A stretch of 36,604 bases of DNA, from NCBI GenBank assembly GCA_023391285.1, contig JAEWBF010000053.1, forward strand, positions 1 to 36,604. The letters are read 5' to 3'. This document shows, piece after piece, positions 26,004 through 34,329 of this stretch (position 1 is the first letter of the stretch; every line of letters begins with the position of its first letter). This DNA is from Verrucomicrobiota bacterium. Its GTDB lineage: Bacteria > Verrucomicrobiota > Verrucomicrobiia > Opitutales > Opitutaceae. Made by a program: the position numbers and the translations under genes. Below the pieces are notes generated by a model. That model was not told where the DNA came from. It saw nothing but the letters and a program-made list of their open reading frames with translations, and did no database searches.

Positions 26004-28400
26004 ATGCTCCGCCTTCACCTTCCGCCGAACTTCATCGCCGCCGCCGCCCGCGATGCGATTCCGCTCAAGGTCGATCTCGATCTCTCCACCGCGCCCGCGC
26101 CCGAACTCTTTCCCGTCCTCGCCGTCCTCCAACGTCTCTGCGGCACGCCCACTCCACCCAAATTCCTCCAGCTCACCCGCGCCCAACTCCGCGAGCTCAC
26201 CACCGCCGCCGGTCCCCAACCCATCTTCCTCGAAAACAACCAACTCACCTACTTCCGCCACCAAAACCTCCTCAATCCCTCGCCCGCTCCTCAGGCGTCC
26301 GCCACCGAACCCAAAACCCAAAACTCAAAACCCAAAACCTCGGCCAGCGGCGAACCGCCGCTCATCGTCGACGGCTCCGAACACTTCCTCGCCGTCACGC
26401 TCCCTTCGCGCGAACACCCGTCCTACGCCGCCGCCCTCGATCTCGTCAAAACCCACGGCTTCATCCTCGAACCGTCCAATCGCAAGTGGTGGCTCCGCGA
26501 CCGCCACAAAACCCTCAACTTCCTCGCCGAACACGGCCCGCGCCTCCGCGACGAATTCCACGCTCAGTTCACCCCCAACTTCGAACGCAACACCGCGCGT
26601 ATCCGTCCCGCGGATATCGTCGCCGAAGCCACCGAGCTCGGCCACGACTTCAACGTCACCCTCGCCGTTCGCGCCGGCTCCGCCTCCGACGAAGCCATCC
26701 GCTCCGCCGTCAACTCCCGCAGCCACTACCTCGAAACCGACGGACGCGTTTTCCTCCTCGAGCCCGCGCGTCTCCAAAAACTCGCTACCGCCCAACGCGC
26801 CCTCGACGGCGCTCCGTCCTCCGCCCTCTCCACCCGCCGCACGCATCGCGTTTCTTCCGCCCGCCTCGCCGACGCCCACGAGATCCTCGAAACCCTCTCC
26901 CCCGGCTTTCAACCACCGGAAACCTGGCGCACCCGCAGCGAAGCCTTGCGCAACCTTTCCCATCTCGCCCCCGCCCCGCTCCCGCGCGCGCTCGAATCGC
27001 AACTCCGCCCTTACCAGCGCCTCGGCGTCGCGTGGCTTCACCACCTTCACCGTGACGAGCTCGGCGGCATCCTCGCCGACGAAATGGGCCTCGGCAAAAC
27101 CCTCCAAGCCCTCGCCCTCCTCACCGCTATCACGTCTCAAATTTCAAATCCCAAATTTCAAATCCCCTCCCTCGTAGTTTGTCCTGCATCCTTGTTGGAA
27201 AACTGGCGCCGCGAATCCGCCCGCTTCGCCCCGCAACTCCGCGTCTTCGTCCACCACGGCGACCGCCGCCTCACCTCCGCCGCCGATTTTTCCGCGCACG
27301 ACCTGATCATCACCTCCTACGGCACGCTCACCCGCGACTGGGAACTCTTCTCCTCCGTTCCCTTCACCACCGTCATCGCCGACGAAGCCCAGCACATCAA
27401 AAACCGTCGCTCCCAAAACGCCGCCGCCCTCCGCTCCCTCCGCTCCCGCAGCCGCTTCCTTCTCACCGGCACACCCGTCGAAAACTCCCTCGACGATCTC
27501 CGCTCGCTCTTCGAATTCCTCCTCCCCGGCTACCTCGACAAAGTCCCCGCTGGCACGACCGCCGCCGAACGCACCTGGTTCGACGATCGCCTCCGCGCCA
27601 AAACCGCCCCCTACATCCTCCGGCGCACCAAGCGCTCCGTTGCCCCCGAACTCCCCGCGCGTATCGAACAAATCATTTGGTGCGAGCTCAGCCCGTCCCA
27701 AGCCGCCCTTTACCGCGACGTCCAACAGCGCACCGAGCGCGAGCTCTTCGATCTCGAAGCCTCCGGCGCCAGCGAATCGAAACTCCGCCTCGCCGCCCTC
27801 ACCCAACTTCTCCGCCTCCGCCAAATCTGCTGCGACCCCCGTCTGCTCCCCAACTCTCAACTCTCAACCCTCAACTCTCAACTCGCGTCAGCGAAGCTCG
27901 ACGCCCTCAACGAACTTCTCGCCGAAGCCGTCGACGACGGCCATCGCCTCCTCATCTTCTCCCAATTCACTTCTCTCCTCGGACTCCTCCGCGAAGAACT
28001 CTCCTCCCAAGAAATCCCCCACTGCTACCTCGACGGCTCGCTCCCACCCCGAGCCCGCCAGGCCGAGGTCGATCGCTTTCAATCCTCGCCCGACATCCCC
28101 GTTTTCCTCATCTCGCTCAAAGCCGGCGGCACCGGCCTCAATCTCACCGCCGCCGATACCGTCGTTCACTTCGACCCGTGGTGGAATCCCGCCGCCGAAG
28201 CTCAGGCCACCGATCGCGCCCACCGCATCGGTCAGACCCGCGTCGTGACCAGCTACAAGCTGATCGCCAGCGGCACCGTCGAAGAAAAGGTCCTCGCTTT
28301 GCAGGACGAAAAACGCGCGCTCCTCGCCGACGTCTTCGAAGCCTCCGACGCCGCCGCCGCGAAGCTCTCCCTCGCCGACCTGAAGTCCCTCCTCTCGTAG
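26004..28400 (+). CDS. SNF2-family DNA helicase/translocase carrying heptanucleotide repeat insertions
   Basis: A 798-residue SF2 ATPase. After an N-terminal region of about 330 residues come the helicase motifs: Walker A ADEMGLGKT (K365), DEAQ (D460-Q463), LTGTPVEN, QFTSLLGLL at about 650, and motif VI TDRAHRIGQ (R738, R741). All key residues are present, so it should be an ATP-driven dsDNA translocase of the bacterial Snf2/RapA-like group. Oddities: three different 7-bp tandem repeats lie inside the gene at 26310-26337, 27138-27165 and 27851-27885. All are translated in frame as seven-residue-period stretches at expected linker positions. The TAG stop is contributed by a hairpin element at 28397-28422. 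There is no Shine-Dalgarno; the leader is pyrimidine-rich. Confidence 0.92.
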   Translation: MLRLHLPPNFIAAAARDAIPLKVDLDLSTAPAPELFPVLAVLQRLCGTPTPPKFLQLTRAQLRELTTAAGPQPIFLENNQLTYFRHQNLLNPSPAPQASATEPKTQNSKPKTSASGEPPLIVDGSEHFLAVTLPSREHPSYAAALDLVKTHGFILEPSNRKWWLRDRHKTLNFLAEHGPRLRDEFHAQFTPNFERNTARIRPADIVAEATELGHDFNVTLAVRAGSASDEAIRSAVNSRSHYLETDGRVFLLEPARLQKLATAQRALDGAPSSALSTRRTHRVSSARLADAHEILETLSPGFQPPETWRTRSEALRNLSHLAPAPLPRALESQLRPYQRLGVAWLHHLHRDELGGILADEMGLGKTLQALALLTAITSQISNPKFQIPSLVVCPASLLENWRRESARFAPQLRVFVHHGDRRLTSAADFSAHDLIITSYGTLTRDWELFSSVPFTTVIADEAQHIKNRRSQNAAALRSLRSRSRFLLTGTPVENSLDDLRSLFEFLLPGYLDKVPAGTTAAERTWFDDRLRAKTAPYILRRTKRSVAPELPARIEQIIWCELSPSQAALYRDVQQRTERELFDLEASGASESKLRLAALTQLLRLRQICCDPRLLPNSQLSTLNSQLASAKLDALNELLAEAVDDGHRLLIFSQFTSLLGLLREELSSQEIPHCYLDGSLPPRARQAEVDRFQSSPDIPVFLISLKAGGTGLNLTAADTVVHFDPWWNPAAEAQATDRAHRIGQTRVVTSYKLIASGTVEEKVLALQDEKRALLADVFEASDAAAAKLSLADLKSLLS
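26310..26337 (+). repeat. Heptanucleotide tandem array 1 (CCCAAAA x4)
   Basis: Four 7-bp units, CCCAAAA, CCCAAAA, CTCAAAA, CCCAAAA, within the SNF2 gene. They are translated as about PKTQNSKPKT (residues 103-112) between N-terminal segments. No forward frame of the unit contains a stop codon. Confidence 0.85.
27138..27165 (+). repeat. Heptanucleotide tandem array 2 (CAAATTT/CAAATCC alternating)
   Basis: An exact 14-bp duplication, each half made of the 7-mers CAAATTT and CAAATCC. It is translated as about QISNPKFQIP (residues 379-388), just after the Walker A helix and before the conserved LVVCPASLL of motif Ia. Confidence 0.85.
27851..27885 (+). repeat. Heptanucleotide tandem array 3 (CAACTCT x5)
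   Basis: Five 7-bp units: CAACTCT, CAACTCT, CAACCCT, CAACTCT and CAACTCG. They are translated as about NSQLSTLNSQLA (residues 617-628), between LRLRQICCDPRLL and SAKLDALNELL. In SNF2 proteins this point lies between the two RecA-like lobes. Confidence 0.88.
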
Positions 28401-28422
28401 GTTGCGCGCTCGCCGCGCAACC
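28397..28422. repeat. GTAGG hairpin element, variant stem, supplying a stop codon
   Basis: GTAG is followed by stem GGTTGCGCG (28400-28408), loop CTCGC, and stem CGCGCAACC (28414-28422). It has the same layout as the elements at 991, 14473 and 32348 but a different, perfectly pairing stem. The TAG at 28398-28400 is the stop codon of the SNF2 gene. Confidence 0.75.
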
Positions 28423-28546
28423 CATCGCCTCCCGCAACCCTCTGCGGCCGCAACCGCCACTCCCTAACGATCCCACAACCCCCGAATCGATTCTTCCTCC
28501 GCTTCGTCATCTCCTCCAACCTCACCCACCCCTCTTCGATCCCCCA

Positions 28547-29833
28547 ATGTCTTTTCCCGCTCTCTCTCGCCGCGCGTTCGTCAAAACCGCCGCTCTCGCC
28601 TCCGCCTCGTTCGCGCTTCCCCAAATCCTGCGCGCCCAGTCCGGCCTCTCGCCCAGCAACCGCCTCAACGTCGCCCTCATCGGCAACGGCCTCATCTGCA
28701 ACCAACACATCGGCGGCCTCCTGCCGCGCGACGACATCCGCATCGTCGCCGTCTGCGACGTCAATCTCCCCAAAGCCCGTCGCATGGCCGAGCGCGCCGA
28801 AAAATTCTACGGCGCCGAATCCGCCTCCGGCACCTACCGCGGCGTGTCCGTGTATCAATATCCCGAGGACGTCTTCGCGCTCCCGGAAGTCGACGTCGTC
28901 TTCATCTGCACGCCCGACCATTGGCACGTGCCGCTCTCGCACGCCGCGATCCGCGCCGGCAAGGATGTTTACTGCGAAAAACCCCTTTCCCTCACCGTCC
29001 GCGAGGGTCGCACCCTCGTCGAAGCCGCCCGCAAACACGGCCGTATCCTCCAAACGGGCACACAACAACGCTCCGAACGCGCCTTCCGCCGCGCCGCCGA
29101 AATCATCCGCAACAATCTCATCGGCGACCTAAAACACATCCGCACGCGCCTCGGCACTTTCCCCCACGCTCCCATCCTCGACGAGCAACCCCTCCCACCC
29201 GAGTTCGACTACGATCGTTGGCTCGGCCCCACGCCCTGGCGCCCGTATCACCCTGATCGCGTCGTCGGCAATTACGGCGGCGGCTGGCGCTGCTTCTACG
29301 AATACGGCGGCCGCAAAAACGGCGACTGGGGCGCCCACCACTTCGACATCATCCAATGGGCGCTCGGCATGGATAACTCCGGCCCCGTCGAATTCATCCC
29401 GAAGGGCTACGACGGCACGCCTTACCAAACCCACATCTACGCCAACGGCGTCCGCGTCGAACGCGTCGACGAGGGTCTCCGCGCCATGATCGAGTTCACC
29501 GGCACCAAGGGCACCGTCTTCGTCGGTCGCGACGACTTCCTCGAAACCAATCCACCCGAACTCGCCACTCGCCCGCTCCGCGCCAGCGAAACGCACCTTT
29601 ACGTCAGCAACGATCACCACGACGACTTCTTCAACTGCGTCCGCACCCGCCAGCATCCGATCGCCGATGTCGAGGTCGGCCATCGCAGCGCGTCCGTCGG
29701 CCACCTCTGCAACATCGCCCAATTCCTCCAACGCCCAATCCGCTGGGATCCAGCCAAAGAGGAAATCGTCGGCGACCCCGTCGCGTCCACCCACCTCGAC
29801 CGCCCCCGCCGCGCCCCCTACAACACGCTCTGA
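28547..29833 (+). CDS. Tat-exported Gfo/Idh/MocA family oxidoreductase (1)
   Basis: A 428-residue protein. It begins with a twin-arginine signal (SRRAFVK, hydrophobic stretch to LRAQS, about residue 29). A Rossmann NAD(P)-binding domain follows, with VALIGNGLICNQH in place of the usual GxGxxG/A, then CTPDHWHVPL and the family motif CEKPLS (K145). The C-terminal substrate domain has GDWGAHHFDIIQWALG. Such enzymes oxidise or reduce sugars and polyols with a tightly held nicotinamide cofactor; the substrate is unknown. Export suggests a periplasmic function. It is followed at 100 nt by a HEAT-repeat lipoprotein gene in the same direction. The leader is pyrimidine-rich without a Shine-Dalgarno. 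Confidence 0.9.
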   Translation: MSFPALSRRAFVKTAALASASFALPQILRAQSGLSPSNRLNVALIGNGLICNQHIGGLLPRDDIRIVAVCDVNLPKARRMAERAEKFYGAESASGTYRGVSVYQYPEDVFALPEVDVVFICTPDHWHVPLSHAAIRAGKDVYCEKPLSLTVREGRTLVEAARKHGRILQTGTQQRSERAFRRAAEIIRNNLIGDLKHIRTRLGTFPHAPILDEQPLPPEFDYDRWLGPTPWRPYHPDRVVGNYGGGWRCFYEYGGRKNGDWGAHHFDIIQWALGMDNSGPVEFIPKGYDGTPYQTHIYANGVRVERVDEGLRAMIEFTGTKGTVFVGRDDFLETNPPELATRPLRASETHLYVSNDHHDDFFNCVRTRQHPIADVEVGHRSASVGHLCNIAQFLQRPIRWDPAKEEIVGDPVASTHLDRPRRAPYNTL

Positions 29834-29845
29834 CCTCGAATCTCA

Positions 29846-29873
29846 TGTCGTCCTGAGCGCAGCGAAGTATCCA
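29846..29873. repeat. Dispersed short repeat, 'CTGAGCGCAGCGAAG' type, copy 2
   Basis: A diverged copy of the element at 14-41 with core CTGAGCGCAGCGAAG and the same ending, ATCCAC. It lies 12 nt after the stop of the Gfo/Idh gene, in the gap before the HEAT-repeat gene. Confidence 0.55.
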
Positions 29874-29933
29874 CGGGTCCATCCCTCCACTCGCTTCTCA
29901 ACTTTGCTTCACCCTTTACCCTCTTTCCGCCTC

Positions 29934-32333
29934 ATGCATTCGGCCCTCCTTCGCCGTCCCGCCTTTACCCTCACGTCCGCCGCGCTCGCGCTTCTCCTCG
30001 CGTCCTGCACCACCCCGACCGAGCCGTCCGCGACCGACACCCGGCAAACCACCACCGCATCGAAGGCACCCGTTGCCGGCGAAATCGATGTCGCCATCCC
30101 GCCTGCGCCAACCCCCGTCCCTCTCGAATCCATCGTCAGCTACACGTTCGACGGCGACCAACAGCCGATCGTCACACTCGAGCGCGAGATCGCCGCCGCC
30201 GGCACCGACTCCGCCAAACTCAACGCCCTCGCCGCCCGCCTTCTCACGTTTTTCCGGGATCCTTCCGCCAGCTTCGCCGCGCGCCAAGCGATCGCCCAGC
30301 GCCTCGCTCAGTTTCCAGCTTCCGCGCTTCTTCGCGACGACAATGACGACTATTTCGCCGCATCCCTGATCGACCCCACCAGCGTTTCGATCGCTCAACT
30401 CGCGCTCGAACCCGTCCCCGGTTCCGCCGTCGACGAGCTCTTCCTCAACGCATTCGGCAAATCCACCGGCGCCCCGCGGCTCGCGATCGTCCAATCCATC
30501 GGCAAACGCCGCATCGCCGCCGCCGTTCCCCAACTCACTCCGCTCCTCACCAACTCCGACGCCGCTCTGGCCACCGCCGCCGCCAACGCTCTTGGCCAAA
30601 TCGGCAACGCCCGCGCCCTCGAAGCCCTCCTTGCCGCCCCCGCGTCGCCGGCCATTCGCCTCGCTACCATCAACGCCGCCGAACAGGTCGGCGGCCGCGC
30701 TGCCGTCCGCGCTCTTTCCGAAATCGCCAACGCCCCCGATATCCCCGCCCACCTCCGCGCCTCCGCGCATCGCACACTCCTCCTCGTCGAACCGTCCTCC
30801 GCTCCCGTTCGCATCCTCGAGATTCTGACCGGAAACGACGCCGCCCTCAAAGCCGTCGCGATCGAGGCGATCGCCACCAATCCCGCGCGATCCCTCGACA
30901 CCGACCTCGCCACTAATCTCGCGAAATTCGACGCACCCACCCAAGCTGCCGTCATCGCCGGTCTCTCGCATCGCAAAAACACGCGCCTCGTTCCCGCGAT
31001 CACCACGGCCTCCCAGCACACCGACCCGGCCGTTCGAGCCGCCGCCATCGCCGCTCTCGGCAAACTCCCCGGCAAACCCGAGACCGCGCAACATCTGGCG
31101 CAAATCGCCGCCTCCGAAAACTCCGCCGACGCCAAACTCGCCCGCGAAGCGCTCTCCCGTCTCGAAGGGCCAGGCGTTGCCGACGCCATCCTCGCTAGCG
31201 CCCGCACCGGCGACGCCAAACTCCGCGCCGTCTTCCTCGAACAGATCGCGTCGCGCTACATGATCGAGTCGATTCCGCTCCTCCTCGAAACGCGCAACGA
31301 CTCCAACCCGTCACTCCGCGCCACCGCCCTCGACGCCCTCGCCCTCATCGCGCCCGCGTCCACGCAGGCCGCCGTTCTCGACTGGGCTGTCGCCGCGCAA
31401 AACTCGACCGAACAATCCCGCGCCCTCCGCGCTCTCGCCGAAATCACGCTCCGCAACCCGGACGTCGAAGCCCGCGCGCAGCCGATCGCCGCCGTCCTCG
31501 CGAAAGCCGAGCCCGCCGTCGCTACGCGCCTCGTGCCCGTTCTTCAGCGCATCAGCGGCTCCACCGCCGCCAACTCCGCCGCCCGTCTCGCGTTAAGCGA
31601 CAACACCGCCCTCGCCAACGCCGCCACCAACACCCTCTCGCGCTGGACCGATCGCACCGGTCTTGCCCCGCTCATCTCCGTCGCCCAAGACGCCCCCTCC
31701 GACGCCGCGCGCACCCGCGCCATCCAAGCTTCGATCCGCTTCCTCGAAAACTATCGCCAACTCCCCTCCGCGGAGCTGACCGACAGCATTTCGCGCCTGC
31801 TCGGCGTCGCTCGCGAGCACGCCGACCGCGAACGCCTCGCCCTTCTCCTTTCGCGCGCCAACGACGACGCCGCTCTCGCCCTCGCCCGCAAACTCTCCTC
31901 CGACGAAGCGCTCGCCGCCACCGCCGCCAACACTCTCCTCGTCATCGAATCCAATCTCGCCGGCAAACCCGCCGTGAAAACGTCCTCTGGCAACTGGGGC
32001 GTGCCCAACATGATGGATGGAAAATTGGACACCCGCTGGATCACCTCCGTCGAAGCCGGCCGCACCATCGAGATCGACTTCCACCGCTCCCGCCCAATCC
32101 GCCGCCTCGTCTTCGATCAAGGCGCCCGCGGAGAAAACTATCCCGAACACCTCGAAATCTTCGTCAGCGACGATCCCAACAATTTCGGCACCGCCGTCGC
32201 TTCCGTTTCTGGCACCCCCAATCAAACCGTCGTCGACCTCCCCGCCAACACCCGCGGCCGCCACCTGCTGATCAAGAACACCGCCGACCGCAACAACGGT
32301 TGGTGGACCATCTGCGAACTCTACGTCGACTAA
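29934..32333 (+). CDS. HEAT-repeat lipoprotein with C-terminal discoidin-like domain
   Basis: A 799-residue exported lipoprotein. The lipobox is LLAS-C25, giving a lipid-anchored cysteine, followed by a Thr/Pro/Ser-rich linker. Residues about 85-670 are Ala-rich helical repeats of HEAT type (for example RAAAIAALGKL and RALEALLAAPAS). The last about 120 residues look like an F5/8 type C (discoidin) beta-sandwich, with NMMDGKLDTRWIT and IEIDFHRSRPIRRLVFD. Such domains often bind carbohydrate. The protein is probably a surface or periplasmic scaffold. It follows an exported Gfo/Idh gene. The start is set by the lipoprotein signal; no Shine-Dalgarno is visible. Confidence 0.85.
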   Translation: MHSALLRRPAFTLTSAALALLLASCTTPTEPSATDTRQTTTASKAPVAGEIDVAIPPAPTPVPLESIVSYTFDGDQQPIVTLEREIAAAGTDSAKLNALAARLLTFFRDPSASFAARQAIAQRLAQFPASALLRDDNDDYFAASLIDPTSVSIAQLALEPVPGSAVDELFLNAFGKSTGAPRLAIVQSIGKRRIAAAVPQLTPLLTNSDAALATAAANALGQIGNARALEALLAAPASPAIRLATINAAEQVGGRAAVRALSEIANAPDIPAHLRASAHRTLLLVEPSSAPVRILEILTGNDAALKAVAIEAIATNPARSLDTDLATNLAKFDAPTQAAVIAGLSHRKNTRLVPAITTASQHTDPAVRAAAIAALGKLPGKPETAQHLAQIAASENSADAKLAREALSRLEGPGVADAILASARTGDAKLRAVFLEQIASRYMIESIPLLLETRNDSNPSLRATALDALALIAPASTQAAVLDWAVAAQNSTEQSRALRALAEITLRNPDVEARAQPIAAVLAKAEPAVATRLVPVLQRISGSTAANSAARLALSDNTALANAATNTLSRWTDRTGLAPLISVAQDAPSDAARTRAIQASIRFLENYRQLPSAELTDSISRLLGVAREHADRERLALLLSRANDDAALALARKLSSDEALAATAANTLLVIESNLAGKPAVKTSSGNWGVPNMMDGKLDTRWITSVEAGRTIEIDFHRSRPIRRLVFDQGARGENYPEHLEIFVSDDPNNFGTAVASVSGTPNQTVVDLPANTRGRHLLIKNTADRNNGWWTICELYVD

Positions 32334-32347
32334 TCCCACCCGCCCGA

Positions 32348-32374
32348 TGTAGGGCGGGGTCTCCCGACCCCGCC
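32348..32374. repeat. GTAGG hairpin element, copy 3
   Basis: Identical over 27 bases to the copies at 991-1017 and 14473-14499. It lies 14 nt after the HEAT-lipoprotein stop and 8 nt before a separate rho-independent terminator, in a convergent gap. Confidence 0.85.
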
Positions 32375-32382
32375 GCCCCCGT

Positions 32383-32412
32383 AGCACGGTCAACCTGACC
32401 GTGCTTTTTTTT
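32383..32412 (+). terminator. Rho-independent terminator after the HEAT lipoprotein gene
   Basis: A 10-bp perfect stem (AGCACGGTCA / TGACCGTGCT) with a 3-nt loop is followed by eight T. It may also stop minus-strand transcription from the convergent Gfo/Idh gene, but that side lacks a T-run. Confidence 0.92.
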
Positions 32413-32443
32413 GCTCACGTTGCGTTCCCCTCGCTCACCCCCA

Positions 32444-33745
32444 TCACACCAACCCCCATGGCCCGCGCATCGCCCGATCGCGCATCCGATTCGCGACGAC
32501 GTCGTCGACAAACTCCTCGCGCGCTACATCCCACTTCAACTTCCGATCCAGCAGCATCGCGATATCGCCGAGATTGCACACCGTCGTCGTTCGATGCCCG
32601 ATCTCCACATCCGAGATCGGCAGCTCCCGCGTCCGCACACACCGGATGAAATTGTCGTGATGATTGTTGCTCACCGCCAACTTCACCGCGCCGCTGCCGG
32701 TGGTTATTTCACGCAACAACTCCGCATCCGACGCCCGCGTGTTCGTTCGTGAAACATCGATCCACCCGCGCGGCCCGAAGAAGCGCACGTTTCCGTCGGA
32801 AACCCCGTCGTAACGCGTCCGACATCTCAGCTCCACGCCGCTCGCATACCGGCACGTGAAATCCACCTTCGTCGCCGTGGTGAACAACCCGCTCGACGGA
32901 AACTCACCGTGCCCGACCACCTCGACCGGACCGCCCGCATCCGCATCGAGCGCCCACTGCGCGATGTCGATGTAATGCGTCCCCCAATTCGTCACCTGGC
33001 CTGCCGCGAAGTCGCGGATGAACCGGAAGTTGTAGTGGCACGCCTGCCGATTAAACGGCCGCCACGCCGCCGGTCCCAGCCACATATCCCAATCGAGTCC
33101 TTCCGGCACCGGTTCCTCCAGCCACGTCGCCCCCGTGAACTTGTTGTTGGCCGGAATTGCGATCTCGATCCGCTCCAACTCCCCGAGTCCGCCATTCCGC
33201 ACGAACTGCGCCACGTCGCGAAACCGTTTCGACGACCGCTGCTGCGTGCCCGTCTGCACCACGCGATCATAACGCCGCGCCGCATTCACCAGCTCGCGCC
33301 CTTCGCGAATCGTCAGCGTCAACGGCTTCTCCACATAGACATCCTTCCCGTTCCGAATCGCTTCAATCGCGGCCAACGCATGCCAGTGATCCGGCGTGCA
33401 CACCCAAACCGCGTCGAGATCCGCCTGCGCCGCCAACTCGCGAAAATCGCTATACGTCCGGCAATCCCGGTTCCCGTAAAACGCGTTGATCTTCTCCGCC
33501 GACGCGTCCCGCCGCACCCGATCCACGTCGCACACGGCCGCGATCCGCACATCCTGAAACCCGAGCAGCGTCTCGATGTGCATTTGCGCAATGCTCCCGG
33601 TCCCGATGAACCCCACCGCGATCCGCTCAGTCGCGGCCACCTGCCCCCGAATTCTGGAAGGCAAAATCAAAGGCGCCGCCGCGACCACCCCCGCCCATGC
33701 CGATTTTTTCAGAAAGTCTCGGCGATTCATACCGCTCTGATTCAT
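32444..33745 (-). CDS. Tat-exported Gfo/Idh/MocA family oxidoreductase (2)
   Basis: A 433-residue protein with a twin-arginine signal (NRRDFLKK, hydrophobic part to about residue 34). The nucleotide-binding motif is GFIGTGSIAQMH, followed by CTPDHWHALA, the family motif VEKPLT (K140), and the C-terminal domain with NWGTHYIDIAQWALD. It resembles the enzyme at 28547-29833 in several blocks (TPDHWH, QTGTQQRS, SNNHHDNF, DVEIGHR), so the two are likely paralogues. The ATG at 33745 overlaps the stop of the upstream HEAT-like gene (ATGA), indicating translational coupling. Substrate unknown; export suggests a periplasmic sugar or polyol dehydrogenase. Confidence 0.9.
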   Translation of the reverse strand: MNQSGMNRRDFLKKSAWAGVVAAAPLILPSRIRGQVAATERIAVGFIGTGSIAQMHIETLLGFQDVRIAAVCDVDRVRRDASAEKINAFYGNRDCRTYSDFRELAAQADLDAVWVCTPDHWHALAAIEAIRNGKDVYVEKPLTLTIREGRELVNAARRYDRVVQTGTQQRSSKRFRDVAQFVRNGGLGELERIEIAIPANNKFTGATWLEEPVPEGLDWDMWLGPAAWRPFNRQACHYNFRFIRDFAAGQVTNWGTHYIDIAQWALDADAGGPVEVVGHGEFPSSGLFTTATKVDFTCRYASGVELRCRTRYDGVSDGNVRFFGPRGWIDVSRTNTRASDAELLREITTGSGAVKLAVSNNHHDNFIRCVRTRELPISDVEIGHRTTTVCNLGDIAMLLDRKLKWDVAREEFVDDVVANRMRDRAMRGPWGLV

Positions 33746-34329
33746 CGCACCTCCTCCTCGCCCCGGGCCATTCTCTCCAGCCGTTGCACGGCGCGCTCCG
33801 CCGCCGTTTTCACCATCGAACTTTCTCGCGCATCCTTCGCGATCTCGCTCAACGCTCCCAACGCCGCCCGATCTCCCCGCATCGCCATGCTCCCAATCAA
33901 TCCCGCTTTCGCCGCCCCGCGCAACGCATCCAACGCCCTACGATACGCCGCATCCACGCTCGCATCCGCAATTCCATCGAGCGCCACCCGCGCATTGTCC
34001 GCCGTGCGTTCGCTCTCGAGCAACCGCGCCACCACCGGCACGCACGCCGCCGACCCCACCAACGCCAGCATCCGGCAGACAAACAGCCGCCCCGCACCGG
34101 TCAGCTCCGGTCGCTCCAGCACCGCGATCAGCCTCTGCTCCAACTCCCGATGCTGCGCCGGCTCCGCACTCGTCACCCGCCGCTCCAACGCCGACGCATG
34201 CGACCGATCTCCACCGTGGGACATTGTCACGACCTCCTCCCAAAGATCCGGCGTCCTCGTAAACCACTCATTCCGCTGCCGCGGATTGTTGAAATCAATG
34301 GGGGTGCTGGCGGGGGCTTCCGTGTCCAT
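33742..34329 (-). CDS. Small HEAT-like helical repeat protein
   Basis: A 195-residue, Ala/Arg/Glu-rich, probably all-helical protein with no signal peptide or membrane segment. Segments such as GRLFVCRMLALVGSAACVPV and ARVALDGIADASVDAAYRRA look like HEAT repeats. Its N-terminal part (FNNPRQRNEWFTRTPDLWEE) is not recognised. The ATG at 34329 is preferred to a TTG at 34350. It is translationally coupled to the exported Gfo/Idh gene that follows, so it may act with that enzyme, for example in regulation or maturation, but this is inference. Confidence 0.65.
   Translation of the reverse strand: MDTEAPASTPIDFNNPRQRNEWFTRTPDLWEEVVTMSHGGDRSHASALERRVTSAEPAQHRELEQRLIAVLERPELTGAGRLFVCRMLALVGSAACVPVVARLLESERTADNARVALDGIADASVDAAYRRALDALRGAAKAGLIGSMAMRGDRAALGALSEIAKDARESSMVKTAAERAVQRLERMARGEEEVR

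Noticed and set aside
26310..27885. Heptamer arrays as a CRISPR array
   Set aside because: Units are contiguous 7-mers without spacers, are inside a coding gene, and no cas gene is present.
27179..28546. The Gfo/Idh (1) frame stays open about 1.4 kb upstream of its ATG
   Set aside because: This upstream part is Arg/Pro-rich, lies within the SNF2 gene in another frame, and the Tat signal clearly marks the true start at 28547.
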